Origin: Planobacterium oryzisoli
GTDB lineage: Bacteria > Bacteroidota > Bacteroidia > Flavobacteriales > Weeksellaceae
NCBI RefSeq assembly: GCF_015354315.1
Contig: NZ_JADKYY010000002.1
Coordinates: 124,001 to 188,000, forward strand
Direction of reading: 5' to 3'
Length of the DNA: 64,000 nt
The translations under genes and the position numbers were made by a program. Below, in pieces: positions 8,650 to 16,221 of this stretch (positions are counted from its first letter, which is position 1; each line of letters opens with the position of its first letter). The notes under the pieces are model-generated. The model had not been told where the DNA came from. It did not search any database and saw only the letters and a program-made list of their open reading frames with translations.

Positions 8650-9252
8650 ATGGAAGCATTCGAGCATTTTTCAATTAAGGAAATTGTTACCTGTTTTATG
8701 GTGCTTTTTGCAGTTATTGACATTATCGGATCAATTCCAATAATTGTAAGCCTAAAACAAAAATTTGGTCATATTGAATCAGAGAAGGCCTCAATAGTGG
8801 CTGGAATTCTAATGATTGTCTTTTTATTTGTTGGGAAAACCATCTTAAACTTCATAGGTGTAGATGTAAATTCATTTGCTATTGCCGGGGCATTCGTGAT
8901 TTTTATAATTGCGCTGGAAATGATACTTGGAATTCAGATTCAAAGACACACTGAGGCGAAAGCTGCATCAATTGTACCGATTGCATTTCCACTAATCGCA
9001 GGAGCAGGGACACTTACAACGACCCTCTCTCTAAAAGCGCAGTACCACGATATAAATATAATTTTTGGAATAATTCTTAATACTATTTTTGTATATATAG
9101 TGCTTAAAAGCGCAAATTGGATAGAACGCAAAATTGGGGAAGGTACGTTGAAAGTTGTGGAGAAGGTGTTTGGTATAATACTACTGGCAATCTCTATCAA
9201 GTTATTTACGGCAAATTTTGCGGAACTTGTGCAAACTTATATTCACTTTTAA
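8650..9252 (+). CDS. marC: MarC family integral membrane protein
   Basis: The 200-residue protein has about six hydrophobic helices and family signatures: FAVIDIIGSIPIIVSLKQK near the N-terminus, and IVPIAFPLIAGAGTLTTTLSL (residues 109-130), the conserved P-A-G-P-G-like region of MarC/YhgN proteins. The family was once thought to be a multiple-antibiotic-resistance exporter; that role was not supported and the substrate is unknown. It follows batD after 48 bases, and a 65-residue membrane protein starts 9 bases after it. Confidence 0.88.
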   Translation: MEAFEHFSIKEIVTCFMVLFAVIDIIGSIPIIVSLKQKFGHIESEKASIVAGILMIVFLFVGKTILNFIGVDVNSFAIAGAFVIFIIALEMILGIQIQRHTEAKAASIVPIAFPLIAGAGTLTTTLSLKAQYHDINIIFGIILNTIFVYIVLKSANWIERKIGEGTLKVVEKVFGIILLAISIKLFTANFAELVQTYIHF

Positions 9253-9261
9253 AAAAATCTC

Positions 9262-9459
9262 ATGGCTAAAGTATATCAAATCTTTTTAGTTGTATTCGTA
9301 ATTTTTATCGGAATCAATGTCTACGCGCTGGATTGGGAAATTGGGATATTACATCAGTACAACACTAAATTCGTGTTCTCTATTGTTGCGGGAATTATAG
9401 GTGTAATGTTAGTTTATGTACTAAGTACGTGGTCTAAAATTTCATCAAAGAGAGGATAA
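9262..9459 (+). CDS. Small two-helix membrane protein
   Basis: The 65 residues contain two clear hydrophobic helices (about 5-22 and 38-58) separated by a polar loop with DWEIGILHQYNTK, and a basic tail (KISSKRG). It is not a family I can name. It sits 9 bases downstream of marC, likely in the same transcript, and ends 1 base before the convergent isochorismate synthase stop. Tight packing, ATG start and typical small-membrane-protein composition support a real gene. Confidence 0.65.
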   Translation: MAKVYQIFLVVFVIFIGINVYALDWEIGILHQYNTKFVFSIVAGIIGVMLVYVLSTWSKISSKRG

Positions 9460-9460
9460 A

Positions 9461-10423
9461 TCAAATCCTGACTAAATGCGAAAGTAGGGCCTGTGCTTTT
9501 TGCTCTGTTTCTTCCCATTCTTGTAGTGGGTCACTTAGCGGAGTAATTCCACCCCCCACATACAGAACGGCGCCATCTTGATAAATTTTTGCACAACGTA
9601 GTGTGACAAAAAAGTAGATCTCGTCCTGCGTTTCCACCCGGGAATACCCGGCATAAAATTCCCGATCTGAATTTTCCAGAGAGTGGATGAGGTCTTGACA
9701 GAGGGCTTTAGGGTGCCCACAAACTGCAGGTGTTGGATGTAATTCCTGAATTATAGCATCAAGTTGGTTCTCTTCCAATTTGATTTTAAAATCGGTTCTT
9801 AGATGTTTTATTGCACCTGATCGATGTGAGTAGGTAGGAGACTGATTTACTTCAATTGCATAATCTCGCAATATATTTTGAATGTATTCGGTGACCGCAC
9901 CCTGCTCCTGATATTCTTTTCCGCTCCACTCTTGGTCTAGAGGTAGCGTTCCTGCCAGACTCATGGTGTGAAAGGTGGAATCTTTCTTGTTGTATTTTCC
10001 CAGAATTTCTGAAAATGCACCTAACCAATAAGTGTTTTCATAAGTGAAAATGTATACGAATGCTTCAGGATAGGCCCGCTGTAAATTAAAGAAAACATCA
10101 CCCAACTTAATGGTACTAATGTTTTGCGGTTTTCTTCTTGATAGCACCAATTTCTTTAACCCCCTATCTATAAGTATATTTTTGGTTCGTTCCACGAGAG
10201 CAAAATAGTCCGATTTGACTATGTCTTGTACATCTTTAGGAAAATGTGGTAGGACTGCCTCATTGAGTTGCTTACAGGTATCGACAGAATCTGCTTCAAT
10301 GATAAACCCCTTAAATGCCGCTATCTTCTTCTGGTCAAAAGAAACAAACTGTACTGGCGAACTGGATTGCGTGTGTCCCACAGTATAAAGCGTTGAAAGG
10401 TTAGGCAGTTTAAAATAAAGCAT
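9461..10423 (-). CDS. menF: Isochorismate synthase (chorismate-binding enzyme)
   Basis: The 320-residue chorismate-binding enzyme carries the C-terminal family blocks: LSRRKPQ, MSLAGTLPLD (the S-L-A-G-T signature), ELHPTPAVCGHPK and FYAGYSRVE. It is shorter than E. coli MenF, having a reduced N-terminal half, which is usual for flavobacterial versions. It converts chorismate to isochorismate, the first committed step to menaquinone. The start overlaps the stop of the upstream thioesterase by one base (TAATG), so they are translated together. An EntC-type siderophore role is possible but no siderophore genes are nearby. Confidence 0.85.
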   Translation of the reverse strand: MLYFKLPNLSTLYTVGHTQSSSPVQFVSFDQKKIAAFKGFIIEADSVDTCKQLNEAVLPHFPKDVQDIVKSDYFALVERTKNILIDRGLKKLVLSRRKPQNISTIKLGDVFFNLQRAYPEAFVYIFTYENTYWLGAFSEILGKYNKKDSTFHTMSLAGTLPLDQEWSGKEYQEQGAVTEYIQNILRDYAIEVNQSPTYSHRSGAIKHLRTDFKIKLEENQLDAIIQELHPTPAVCGHPKALCQDLIHSLENSDREFYAGYSRVETQDEIYFFVTLRCAKIYQDGAVLYVGGGITPLSDPLQEWEETEQKAQALLSHLVRI

Positions 10424-10857
10424 TATTTAATTTTGCTGTGGGGAATAATATTATTGGTCATTGTAGTGTGATTTATCAAGTGCCCTCGTTCATCTGTAAT
10501 CTCTATTTGAGAGACGTGCAATGTATTTCCTTTGCGTATAAAAGTGGCTCGACCTGTAACGATCCCTGAACGTTTGGAGCGTAGATGATTGGAATTAATA
10601 TTGGTGCCTACTGGCACATATTTAGTGGTATCAACATGCAAGACTGATAAACAAGACCCGAGCGTTTCGGCCAGTGCTACACTTGCCCCACCATGTAGTA
10701 TGCCAAAAGGCTGATGAACCTCAGGTCCCACAGGCATTGTGGCGGTGAGTGACTCATCGTCTACTTCAGTAAATACTATTCCAAGGGTTTTACCCAATGA
10801 ATTATTGCTCCAATTATTTAAGTACTCTAAAGTTTCTTTCTTCTTATTTTCTTCCAT
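10423..10857 (-). CDS. Hotdog-fold thioesterase, PaaI/MenI type
   Basis: A 144-residue hotdog protein with the PaaI-family active site: HQPFGILHGGASVALAETLGS at residues 48-68, with HGG at 55-57 and the catalytic-type E64. The ATG at 10857 gives the normal family length; the open frame extends upstream to 10926, but that segment overlaps the acyltransferase gene. Its immediate partner is isochorismate synthase, so hydrolysis of 1,4-dihydroxy-2-naphthoyl-CoA (MenI role in menaquinone synthesis) is the most likely activity. That is inference from context; phenylacetyl-CoA or general acyl-CoA thioesterase activity cannot be excluded. Confidence 0.82.
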   Translation of the reverse strand: MEENKKKETLEYLNNWSNNSLGKTLGIVFTEVDDESLTATMPVGPEVHQPFGILHGGASVALAETLGSCLSVLHVDTTKYVPVGTNINSNHLRSKRSGIVTGRATFIRKGNTLHVSQIEITDERGHLINHTTMTNNIIPHSKIK

Positions 10858-10858
10858 G

Positions 10859-11431
10859 CTAAATAATATGAGGATTCCAATTTGCAGCGATTTTGGGAGT
10901 GATTTCATGTGCAACAAAGTAATCACTAATCTCTTTTAGAAGCTCTTCATAGGTTATTTGCGTAAGCCTTTCGTACGAGATCTTGTAACCTAAATAAATC
11001 GTCTTGGTCTTGAAATCACCAGCAGCAAGAACGATGGGCACTTTAGCACTTAATGCCATGTGGTAGAAGCCCTTGCGCCATTTTGGAACCCAACTCCTTG
11101 TGCCTTCTGGAGTAATCACTAGACTGAAGCTATCCTTTTCAAATTGCTTAGTCACAAAATTCACTAAATCGTTTTTTTGCGATCGATCGATACCAATTCC
11201 TCCTAAAGCCTTCACAACTGATCCATACCAAGCTTTTGTATGCTGGTCTTTAATTATTACCTTCAGTGGTTTACCTAACTTCCAATAGGCTAAATTACCC
11301 AATATGTATTCAGAATTGTGGGTATGAGGAGCTACCACCAAGATACACCGGTTAAGATTATCTGCATCTCCGTGCAAAACCACTTTCCATCCCACTATTT
11401 TAAGAAGCAGAGCCCCAATAATTTTCTTCAT
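10859..11431 (-). CDS. PlsC-like acyltransferase with a variant HX4E motif
   Basis: The 190-residue protein belongs to the lysophospholipid/glycerol-phosphate acyltransferase superfamily. Motif I reads APHTHNSEY, that is H36-X4-E41 in place of the canonical HX4D; motif III is TPEGTRS at residues 108-114. There is no long N-terminal membrane anchor beyond the first hydrophobic stretch. Similar stand-alone proteins acylate lysophosphatidate or ornithine-type lipids. It ends 1 base before the thioesterase start. A strong hairpin with a T tract lies 20 bases upstream of its start, which may attenuate or stabilise its message. Confidence 0.78.
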   Translation of the reverse strand: MKKIIGALLLKIVGWKVVLHGDADNLNRCILVVAPHTHNSEYILGNLAYWKLGKPLKVIIKDQHTKAWYGSVVKALGGIGIDRSQKNDLVNFVTKQFEKDSFSLVITPEGTRSWVPKWRKGFYHMALSAKVPIVLAAGDFKTKTIYLGYKISYERLTQITYEELLKEISDYFVAHEITPKIAANWNPHII

Positions 11432-11451
11432 ATAGAGATTTTAAAACAAAA

Positions 11452-11479
11452 AAGTATAACCATAAGAATGGTTATACTT
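11452..11479 (-). terminator. Perfect 12-bp hairpin with T tract between the small ORF and the acyltransferase
   Basis: 11452-11463 and 11468-11479 are perfect inverted repeats (AAGTATAACCAT/ATGGTTATACTT) around a 4-base loop. On the minus strand the hairpin is followed by TTTTGTTTT, the form of an intrinsic terminator. It lies 28 bases after the stop of the putative 20-residue ORF and 20 bases before the acyltransferase ATG. A TATATTTG -7 element on the minus strand (11489 to 11482) would start transcription inside the hairpin, so the structure might instead be a 5' end of the acyltransferase mRNA. Confidence 0.6.
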
Positions 11480-11506
11480 CACAAATATATTGAAATATTG
11501 ACGCTC

Positions 11507-11569
11507 TTAAAATAAACTACTAACGAAATCCATTATTTTGATAACGATCTCAATAACTACCTGTACCAT
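11507..11569 (-). CDS. Putative 20-residue amphipathic peptide
   Basis: An ATG at 11569 opens a 20-codon frame, beginning MVQVVIEIVIKIMDF and ending in VSSLF then TAA. Hydrophobic residues alternate with E7, K11 and D14, giving an amphipathic or membrane-inserting helix. It lies alone between the terminator of the PspC gene (11650-11697) and the hairpin at 11452-11479. A one-mismatch -7 element (TATCTTCG, 11606 to 11599) is placed upstream on the minus strand. No homologue is known to me; a small RNA without translation, or a leader peptide of the acyltransferase, are alternatives. Confidence 0.35.
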   Translation of the reverse strand: MVQVVIEIVIKIMDFVSSLF

Positions 11570-11649
11570 AGTGAATTTAGATTTTGTGTTTTGATTTGAC
11601 GAAGATAATACAATCTGTATTTAAATAAAAGAAGTTAATGTTAATTTTT

Positions 11650-11697
11650 AAAAAGGAGCAGGCAAGGAAAACTTGAACAATTAAAACCTCACCCGCT
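11650..11697 (-). terminator. Intrinsic terminator of the padR-pspC operon
   Basis: On the minus strand the arms at 11697-11687 and 11667-11657 pair over 11 positions (three G-T wobbles) around a 19-base loop and are followed by CC and TTTTT. It lies 13 bases after the PspC-domain gene stop at 11710, the expected place for the end of that transcript. Confidence 0.6.
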
Positions 11698-11709
11698 GCC
11701 AAATCACAA

Positions 11710-13392
11710 TTACTTAGTTTTAATGGATATTTCTTTTTCGCCGTTGTTAATTTGAATGTTCAAGTTTTTCATTTCATCCAAATCAATATTTAAAGAGTCG
11801 AGCATCTTTTCTGCTTGGGCTTTTGGATATTTACGATCATTGATAATGATACTGTCTTTGTCGTTAGAATCGTAAGAGATTGTTTGGCCGTTAATTATTA
11901 CCTTATCCTTTTCGATTTGTATGCCCGAATTATTAATAGATTCTTCCGACTCATCATCCACATTGATACCCCATTCTTTTAGTTTAATAATTTTCATTGT
12001 GCGTGGAACCACAAGTTCATAATCCAATCGATAGTCCCGGAAGCGATCTTTGTAATCGTACCGAAAATAGTTGGGGAAAGAGATAGTATTGCCTGATATT
12101 TTTAGCGGAACATCCATGTTTAGCGGATGATTGTATCCGTCAGCTCTTTTCTTAAGTACTATATAGGGTTCCTTAATGTCCTCCCTTTTCACTTCCACAT
12201 AGATGTGATCTTCCTTGAAGATAGACTTTCCGTCTGAGTACACATCGTCCCAGTATGATTTGAAATTGGCAGGGATTGTAACTTTGTTTATATCTAAAAG
12301 TAAGGAATCAGACTCTGTAGTGATTGCGACGTTTTGCGTCTCTTCATTTTCTCCACTATACTGAGACTTATACTTAAGTGCACTAAATCCAGCTGCAGAA
12401 CTTAAGGCAATCCAGATAAGTGCTAAAGCTCCAATTACATATCCGGTGTTATTAAGTTTGGTTTTTGGAGAAAATAGTTTAATTGCTATATAGCAGAATA
12501 TCAGGGCAGGTATAAATAAGGTTAGAAAACCTAAAGCAACGACTAAAAAACCTAAGTTGCTGTCCTGGAGGTAAAACCCAAGATTGTCAAAAAAGTTTAT
12601 ATCACCGCTGCCAAAAGCGCTCACTCCAAATACTGCGAAAGAACTTAAGAGAAGAGACCCTCCAATGAAGGCGAAGAAGGCTCCGACGATATAACGGAAC
12701 ACATTCCATATACTGCTTCCTGCGCGATTGATGTAGGGTTTGTTTTCATTGTAAATTTCGCCTACTCGTTGAGTGGATTCGTTTGCAAACTGTACTATTT
12801 TAGTAGATTCTTCCTTTAGATTATCGAAGTTTACTGGTTTACCTTTCATCTTTAAAAAATCTGAAGCTGTCTCTGCTTTGGGCAGAACAATCCAAAGGAT
12901 TATATAAAGAAGTACCACTACAGTAGTTGAAATTGCTGCAGTGAAAAGCCCTAAAATTGCTATTATAAGCCATATCGCACGCATTAAAGTAATATCCATT
13001 CCCGTATAGTGTGCAAGTCCCGCACACACCCCGGCAATCTTTTGCCTTTCCGGATCGCGGAATAATTGCCTCTGTCCATTATAGGTTGTGTTTTTTGTTT
13101 TATTGGAAGTGGTTTGGGAATAGTACGCTTCTTCTTGTTCTTCGATAACTTCTGGTCTTCCAATTTGGTTTACAACGCGATCTACGTCTTCGGCATTGAT
13201 TACTTCTCTTTTTCCAAGTGAATCTTTGAATATTTCCACCATGCGAATTTCAATGTCGTGCATAACCTCATCAGCTTCTGAAGCCTCAAGAGAATTTCGA
13301 AGTGCTGATAAATAGTCGCTCAGTTTTATGTAGGCATGTTCCTCAATAATGAAGGAAAATCCTGCAAGTCCAATTGATAGTGTTTTGTTCAT
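11710..13392 (-). CDS. PspC domain membrane protein
   Basis: The 560-residue protein has an N-terminal cytoplasmic region of about 100 residues (SDYLSALRNSLEASEADEVMHDIEIRMVEIF, like HAAS/DUF1700-type helical segments), then a PspC domain at about 108-172 (RQLFRDPERQKIAGVCAGLAHYTGMDITLMRAIWL). Several further membrane helices follow between about 225 and 345. The C-terminal domain of about 200 residues (from 350) resembles a beta-rich adhesin-like or DUF4097-like region and ends with ionic repeats. PspC proteins sense envelope stress. It lies 5 bases after a PadR regulator gene, the common flavobacterial pairing. Confidence 0.83.
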   Translation of the reverse strand: MNKTLSIGLAGFSFIIEEHAYIKLSDYLSALRNSLEASEADEVMHDIEIRMVEIFKDSLGKREVINAEDVDRVVNQIGRPEVIEEQEEAYYSQTTSNKTKNTTYNGQRQLFRDPERQKIAGVCAGLAHYTGMDITLMRAIWLIIAILGLFTAAISTTVVVLLYIILWIVLPKAETASDFLKMKGKPVNFDNLKEESTKIVQFANESTQRVGEIYNENKPYINRAGSSIWNVFRYIVGAFFAFIGGSLLLSSFAVFGVSAFGSGDINFFDNLGFYLQDSNLGFLVVALGFLTLFIPALIFCYIAIKLFSPKTKLNNTGYVIGALALIWIALSSAAGFSALKYKSQYSGENEETQNVAITTESDSLLLDINKVTIPANFKSYWDDVYSDGKSIFKEDHIYVEVKREDIKEPYIVLKKRADGYNHPLNMDVPLKISGNTISFPNYFRYDYKDRFRDYRLDYELVVPRTMKIIKLKEWGINVDDESEESINNSGIQIEKDKVIINGQTISYDSNDKDSIIINDRKYPKAQAEKMLDSLNIDLDEMKNLNIQINNGEKEISIKTK

Positions 13393-13397
13393 GGTTT

Positions 13398-13727
13398 TTA
13401 TGCTTTTTTAGTGATTTGGTTTACCGATTCTGTAAGTTCATTCCAGGTGAACTCGAGTTCGGATAGGAAACGTTGTCCCTGAGAAGTGATTTGATAATAC
13501 TTTCTTGGAGGTCCTCCCGTGGATTCTTCCCATCGATAAGAGAGAAATTCTCCATTTTTAAGTCTAGTAAGAAGAGGGTAGAGGGTGCCCTCTACGACGT
13601 CTAGTTTTCCTTTTTTGAGTTCTTCAATGAGATCGGAAACATACATTTCTCTATCATTGATCAAACTTAAAATACAGAATTCCAGAATTCCTTTTCGCAT
13701 TTGCGCTTTGGTGTTTTCGGTGTTCAT
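13398..13727 (-). CDS. PadR family transcriptional regulator
   Basis: The 109-residue protein is a minimal PadR winged-helix regulator: KGILEFCILSLINDREMYVSDLIEEL (helices 1-2), VVEGTLYPLLTRLKNGEFLSYRWEESTGGPPRKYYQITSQG (recognition helix and wing). Short PadR proteins of this class usually repress their own operon. It precedes the PspC-domain gene by 5 bases. A palindrome GTATT-N4-AATAC overlaps the -33 element of its promoter, a plausible self-operator. The inducing signal is unknown, probably envelope stress given the partner. Confidence 0.9.
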   Translation of the reverse strand: MNTENTKAQMRKGILEFCILSLINDREMYVSDLIEELKKGKLDVVEGTLYPLLTRLKNGEFLSYRWEESTGGPPRKYYQITSQGQRFLSELEFTWNELTESVNQITKKA

Positions 13728-13807
13728 GGATTAAAAGTGGTTTAAATTTTCATATTAGTGTAAGTGCGTTACAACTGGAAATAAGTTATATCTCTTACTT
13801 TACGATA

Positions 13808-13842
13808 CAAAGATATGTAATAAATTTAGTATTATGCAATAC
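13808..13842 (-). promoter_or_regulatory. padR-pspC promoter and candidate PadR operator
   Basis: On the minus strand a TTG (13839-13837) is followed after 21 bases by TATCTTTG (13815-13808), matching TTG-N17..23-TAnnTTTG. The palindrome GTATT-ATGC-AATAC at 13829-13842 covers the TTG, and ATACAAAG occurs twice (13806-13813 and 13839-13846). Binding there would block polymerase, which fits autorepression by PadR. The remaining 150 bases up to the mutS2 gene show nothing else. Confidence 0.6.
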
Positions 13843-13954
13843 AAAGTAGTAAAAAAATGTAAGGCAACAATATAAATCGTTGATAATCAAGATATAAATT
13901 TTTACTGCAAAGTTTTATTGTTTATTAGCCTACAAGTATGAAGCACTTAAAAAT

Positions 13955-16102
13955 TTAAATGCGCTCTATTTTATCGCTTCCGATGGTTGTTTTAAAAGTT
14001 CCATAATTAATGACAACCTTATTCCTTTCCACTTTCTCAATGGTCCCCACACTGGTCGACCCCTCAATGCGAACCCGCTGCCCTGGTTTAATCCAAAGAC
14101 TGCGTTCGCTTGCTTTAGCGGTTTCAAGCTGTTTGTTAGTCTGTTGGATTTTTTCTTGGACGTCGGATTTTTTAAGCTGCTGCGTGATCTTACGTTTGAC
14201 AATCTGAAGTTGTTTGCTTCGGTCCTTATCGATATCCGACTTTTTATATTTCTCTTGTTCAAGCAGCTTTACAAATTCTTTGACGACATCTTTGCGGGAT
14301 TTTCCCTCAGTATAATCGCGGATAAAAGTTTCTATCTTGTTTCCAAATTGCAATTTTCGATGTTCTTCTTCATAGAGCTTTTGAAAATTGTAAAGTTTTT
14401 GTTCCAACTGTTCGTTTAACCGCTGGAGATTATTGCGTTTTTCACTTTGCGAAAGTTTCGTCTCCTCTAGGTTCTGTTTGAGTTTTTCCACTTCAAATTT
14501 TTCTTGCTGAAGCTTTACAATGGTTTTGTCGAGATTTACCACATCACGTTCCACCTTCTTTCGTGCAGAGTGTATAATTGGTGCGGGTATTTTATTTTTT
14601 TCCGCAACCTCAAAAGTAAACGAACTTCCCGCTTGCCCCACTTCCAACTTGTACAGTGGTTCCAAAGAGTGCTCATCAAAAAGCATAGCTGCATTCTGAG
14701 CATGCGGTAGCTGCTCAATAAGTATTTTGATATTACTGTAATGGGTCGTGATGATGGCAAAGGCATTTTTTCGGTAGAAGTACTCTAAGAAGCTTTCGGC
14801 AAGTGCTCCACCAAGTTCCGGATCTGAGCCAGTACCAAACTCATCAATTAGCAGCAACGTGTCGGCGTCTGCTTCCCGAATGATACCAGACATTTTTTTT
14901 AGCCTTGAAGAGTACGTAGAAAGGTGGTTTTCGATGGACTGGTTATCACCAATATCGGTCATGATTTTTTCAAAGAAAAACATTTCAGATTTGGGATGGA
15001 CTGGCACGAGGATACCAGATTGTATCATAAGCTGAAGCAATCCAACCGTTTTAAGTGTGATGGACTTCCCTCCTGCATTAGGTCCAGATATACATAAAAT
15101 CCGATTTTCGGCCGTTAATGTTAAGCTTTGGGGAAATACGGTTTTTTTTTCGTGCAGGTTACTAAGGTACAATAGTGGATGGTATGCGTTTTTTAGTCGT
15201 AGTGTTCGATGGTTATTGATTTTAGGCAATACCCCACCTATACTATGGGCAAAGAGTGCTTTAGCACGTATTAAATCCAATTGGAGCAGATAGGACTGGT
15301 ATAGAATTAGATTCCCGTGGTAAGTAGCCATTTCCGCTGTAAGGTTTCTCAGAATCCGATCCGTTTCTTTCTTTTCTTCTTCCTTACTTTCTCTTAATCT
15401 AAAATAGTGCTTCAAAACGCTCTCTGGCTGGATGTATGTAATGGATCCTGTTTTAGAAACACCTAGGATACGTCCCGGGACTCTTTTTTTGAAACCTGAC
15501 TTTACGGCAAGAACGCGTTGGTCCTCTATGATTGTTTCTCTAATGTCGTCCAATAGATCTCCCTGTGAATATTGGCTTAAAGCTCTTGAGAAATTCTGCT
15601 GAATTGCTTTGCTGGCATTACTGATTTCCTGACGGATACTCCTTAAATTGACCGACGCTTCATTTTTTATCTCTCCAAACCTGTTAAACACATCGTCTAT
15701 GAGCGTTACTATTTCTTTATGAAATTCTACCTGTTCAATCTGGGCTAATAAGCTGGGAAATGCAGGTTCAAACAAAGGGAAGAATTTTTTCAATCTGCCC
15801 ACTTGCTGTGTTACTGATTTTATTTTGATAAATCCTTCCGCATCTAAACGATAATTCTCGATGGGAAGAACCTGTAGTTCCGCAGATAGATCAGGGAATT
15901 CATGGAAAGGGATTATATTATTGCTTTCAATACTTGTCAAATACTCTGTGGTTTTTGTCAAAGAATCGATTGCACCTGCTTTGTCAAGAGGGCGGAGATG
16001 AAGAATACGCTCAGCGGTTTGCGGAGAATATGCTAAGGGAGCTATTTGAGCTAAAAGCTCGGGAAACTCCAGTTCTACGATATCGTCATGGGAAATGTGC
16101 AC
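13955..16102 (-). CDS. mutS2: MutS2-type ATPase lacking a recognisable Smr domain
   Basis: The 715-residue protein has the MutS core and clamp regions, and a MutS-type ATPase with Walker A GPNAGGKS at residues 340-347 and the Walker B/D-loop segment LLLIDEFGTGSDPELGG. A long coiled coil (about 505-620) follows, and it ends in a KOW-like strand region (VRIEGSTSVGTIEKVERNKVVINYG). Full MutS2 proteins end in an Smr nuclease domain of about 80 residues; none is visible, and the frame simply stops. MutS2 is tied to suppression of recombination or rescue of collided ribosomes. The start is GTG (16102), 4 bases after a -7 element. Confidence 0.85.
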   Translation of the reverse strand: MHISHDDIVELEFPELLAQIAPLAYSPQTAERILHLRPLDKAGAIDSLTKTTEYLTSIESNNIIPFHEFPDLSAELQVLPIENYRLDAEGFIKIKSVTQQVGRLKKFFPLFEPAFPSLLAQIEQVEFHKEIVTLIDDVFNRFGEIKNEASVNLRSIRQEISNASKAIQQNFSRALSQYSQGDLLDDIRETIIEDQRVLAVKSGFKKRVPGRILGVSKTGSITYIQPESVLKHYFRLRESKEEEKKETDRILRNLTAEMATYHGNLILYQSYLLQLDLIRAKALFAHSIGGVLPKINNHRTLRLKNAYHPLLYLSNLHEKKTVFPQSLTLTAENRILCISGPNAGGKSITLKTVGLLQLMIQSGILVPVHPKSEMFFFEKIMTDIGDNQSIENHLSTYSSRLKKMSGIIREADADTLLLIDEFGTGSDPELGGALAESFLEYFYRKNAFAIITTHYSNIKILIEQLPHAQNAAMLFDEHSLEPLYKLEVGQAGSSFTFEVAEKNKIPAPIIHSARKKVERDVVNLDKTIVKLQQEKFEVEKLKQNLEETKLSQSEKRNNLQRLNEQLEQKLYNFQKLYEEEHRKLQFGNKIETFIRDYTEGKSRKDVVKEFVKLLEQEKYKKSDIDKDRSKQLQIVKRKITQQLKKSDVQEKIQQTNKQLETAKASERSLWIKPGQRVRIEGSTSVGTIEKVERNKVVINYGTFKTTIGSDKIERI

Positions 16103-16106
16103 AGTA

Positions 16107-16114
16107 CAAAAATA
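16107..16114 (-). promoter_or_regulatory. -7 promoter element for mutS2
   Basis: On the minus strand TATTTTTG, a perfect TAnnTTTG, ends 4 bases before the mutS2 GTG. Transcription would begin essentially at the start codon. No TTG is found at the canonical distance. Confidence 0.45.
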
Positions 16115-16221
16115 CTAAAAATAGGTTAGTTTGATTTGTGTATATATTTGGGAGTTAAAACCTGAAACGCTGTATTTTTCCACATGGCGTATATTTACAT
16201 ATAAAACAGAAATTTTCGGTA

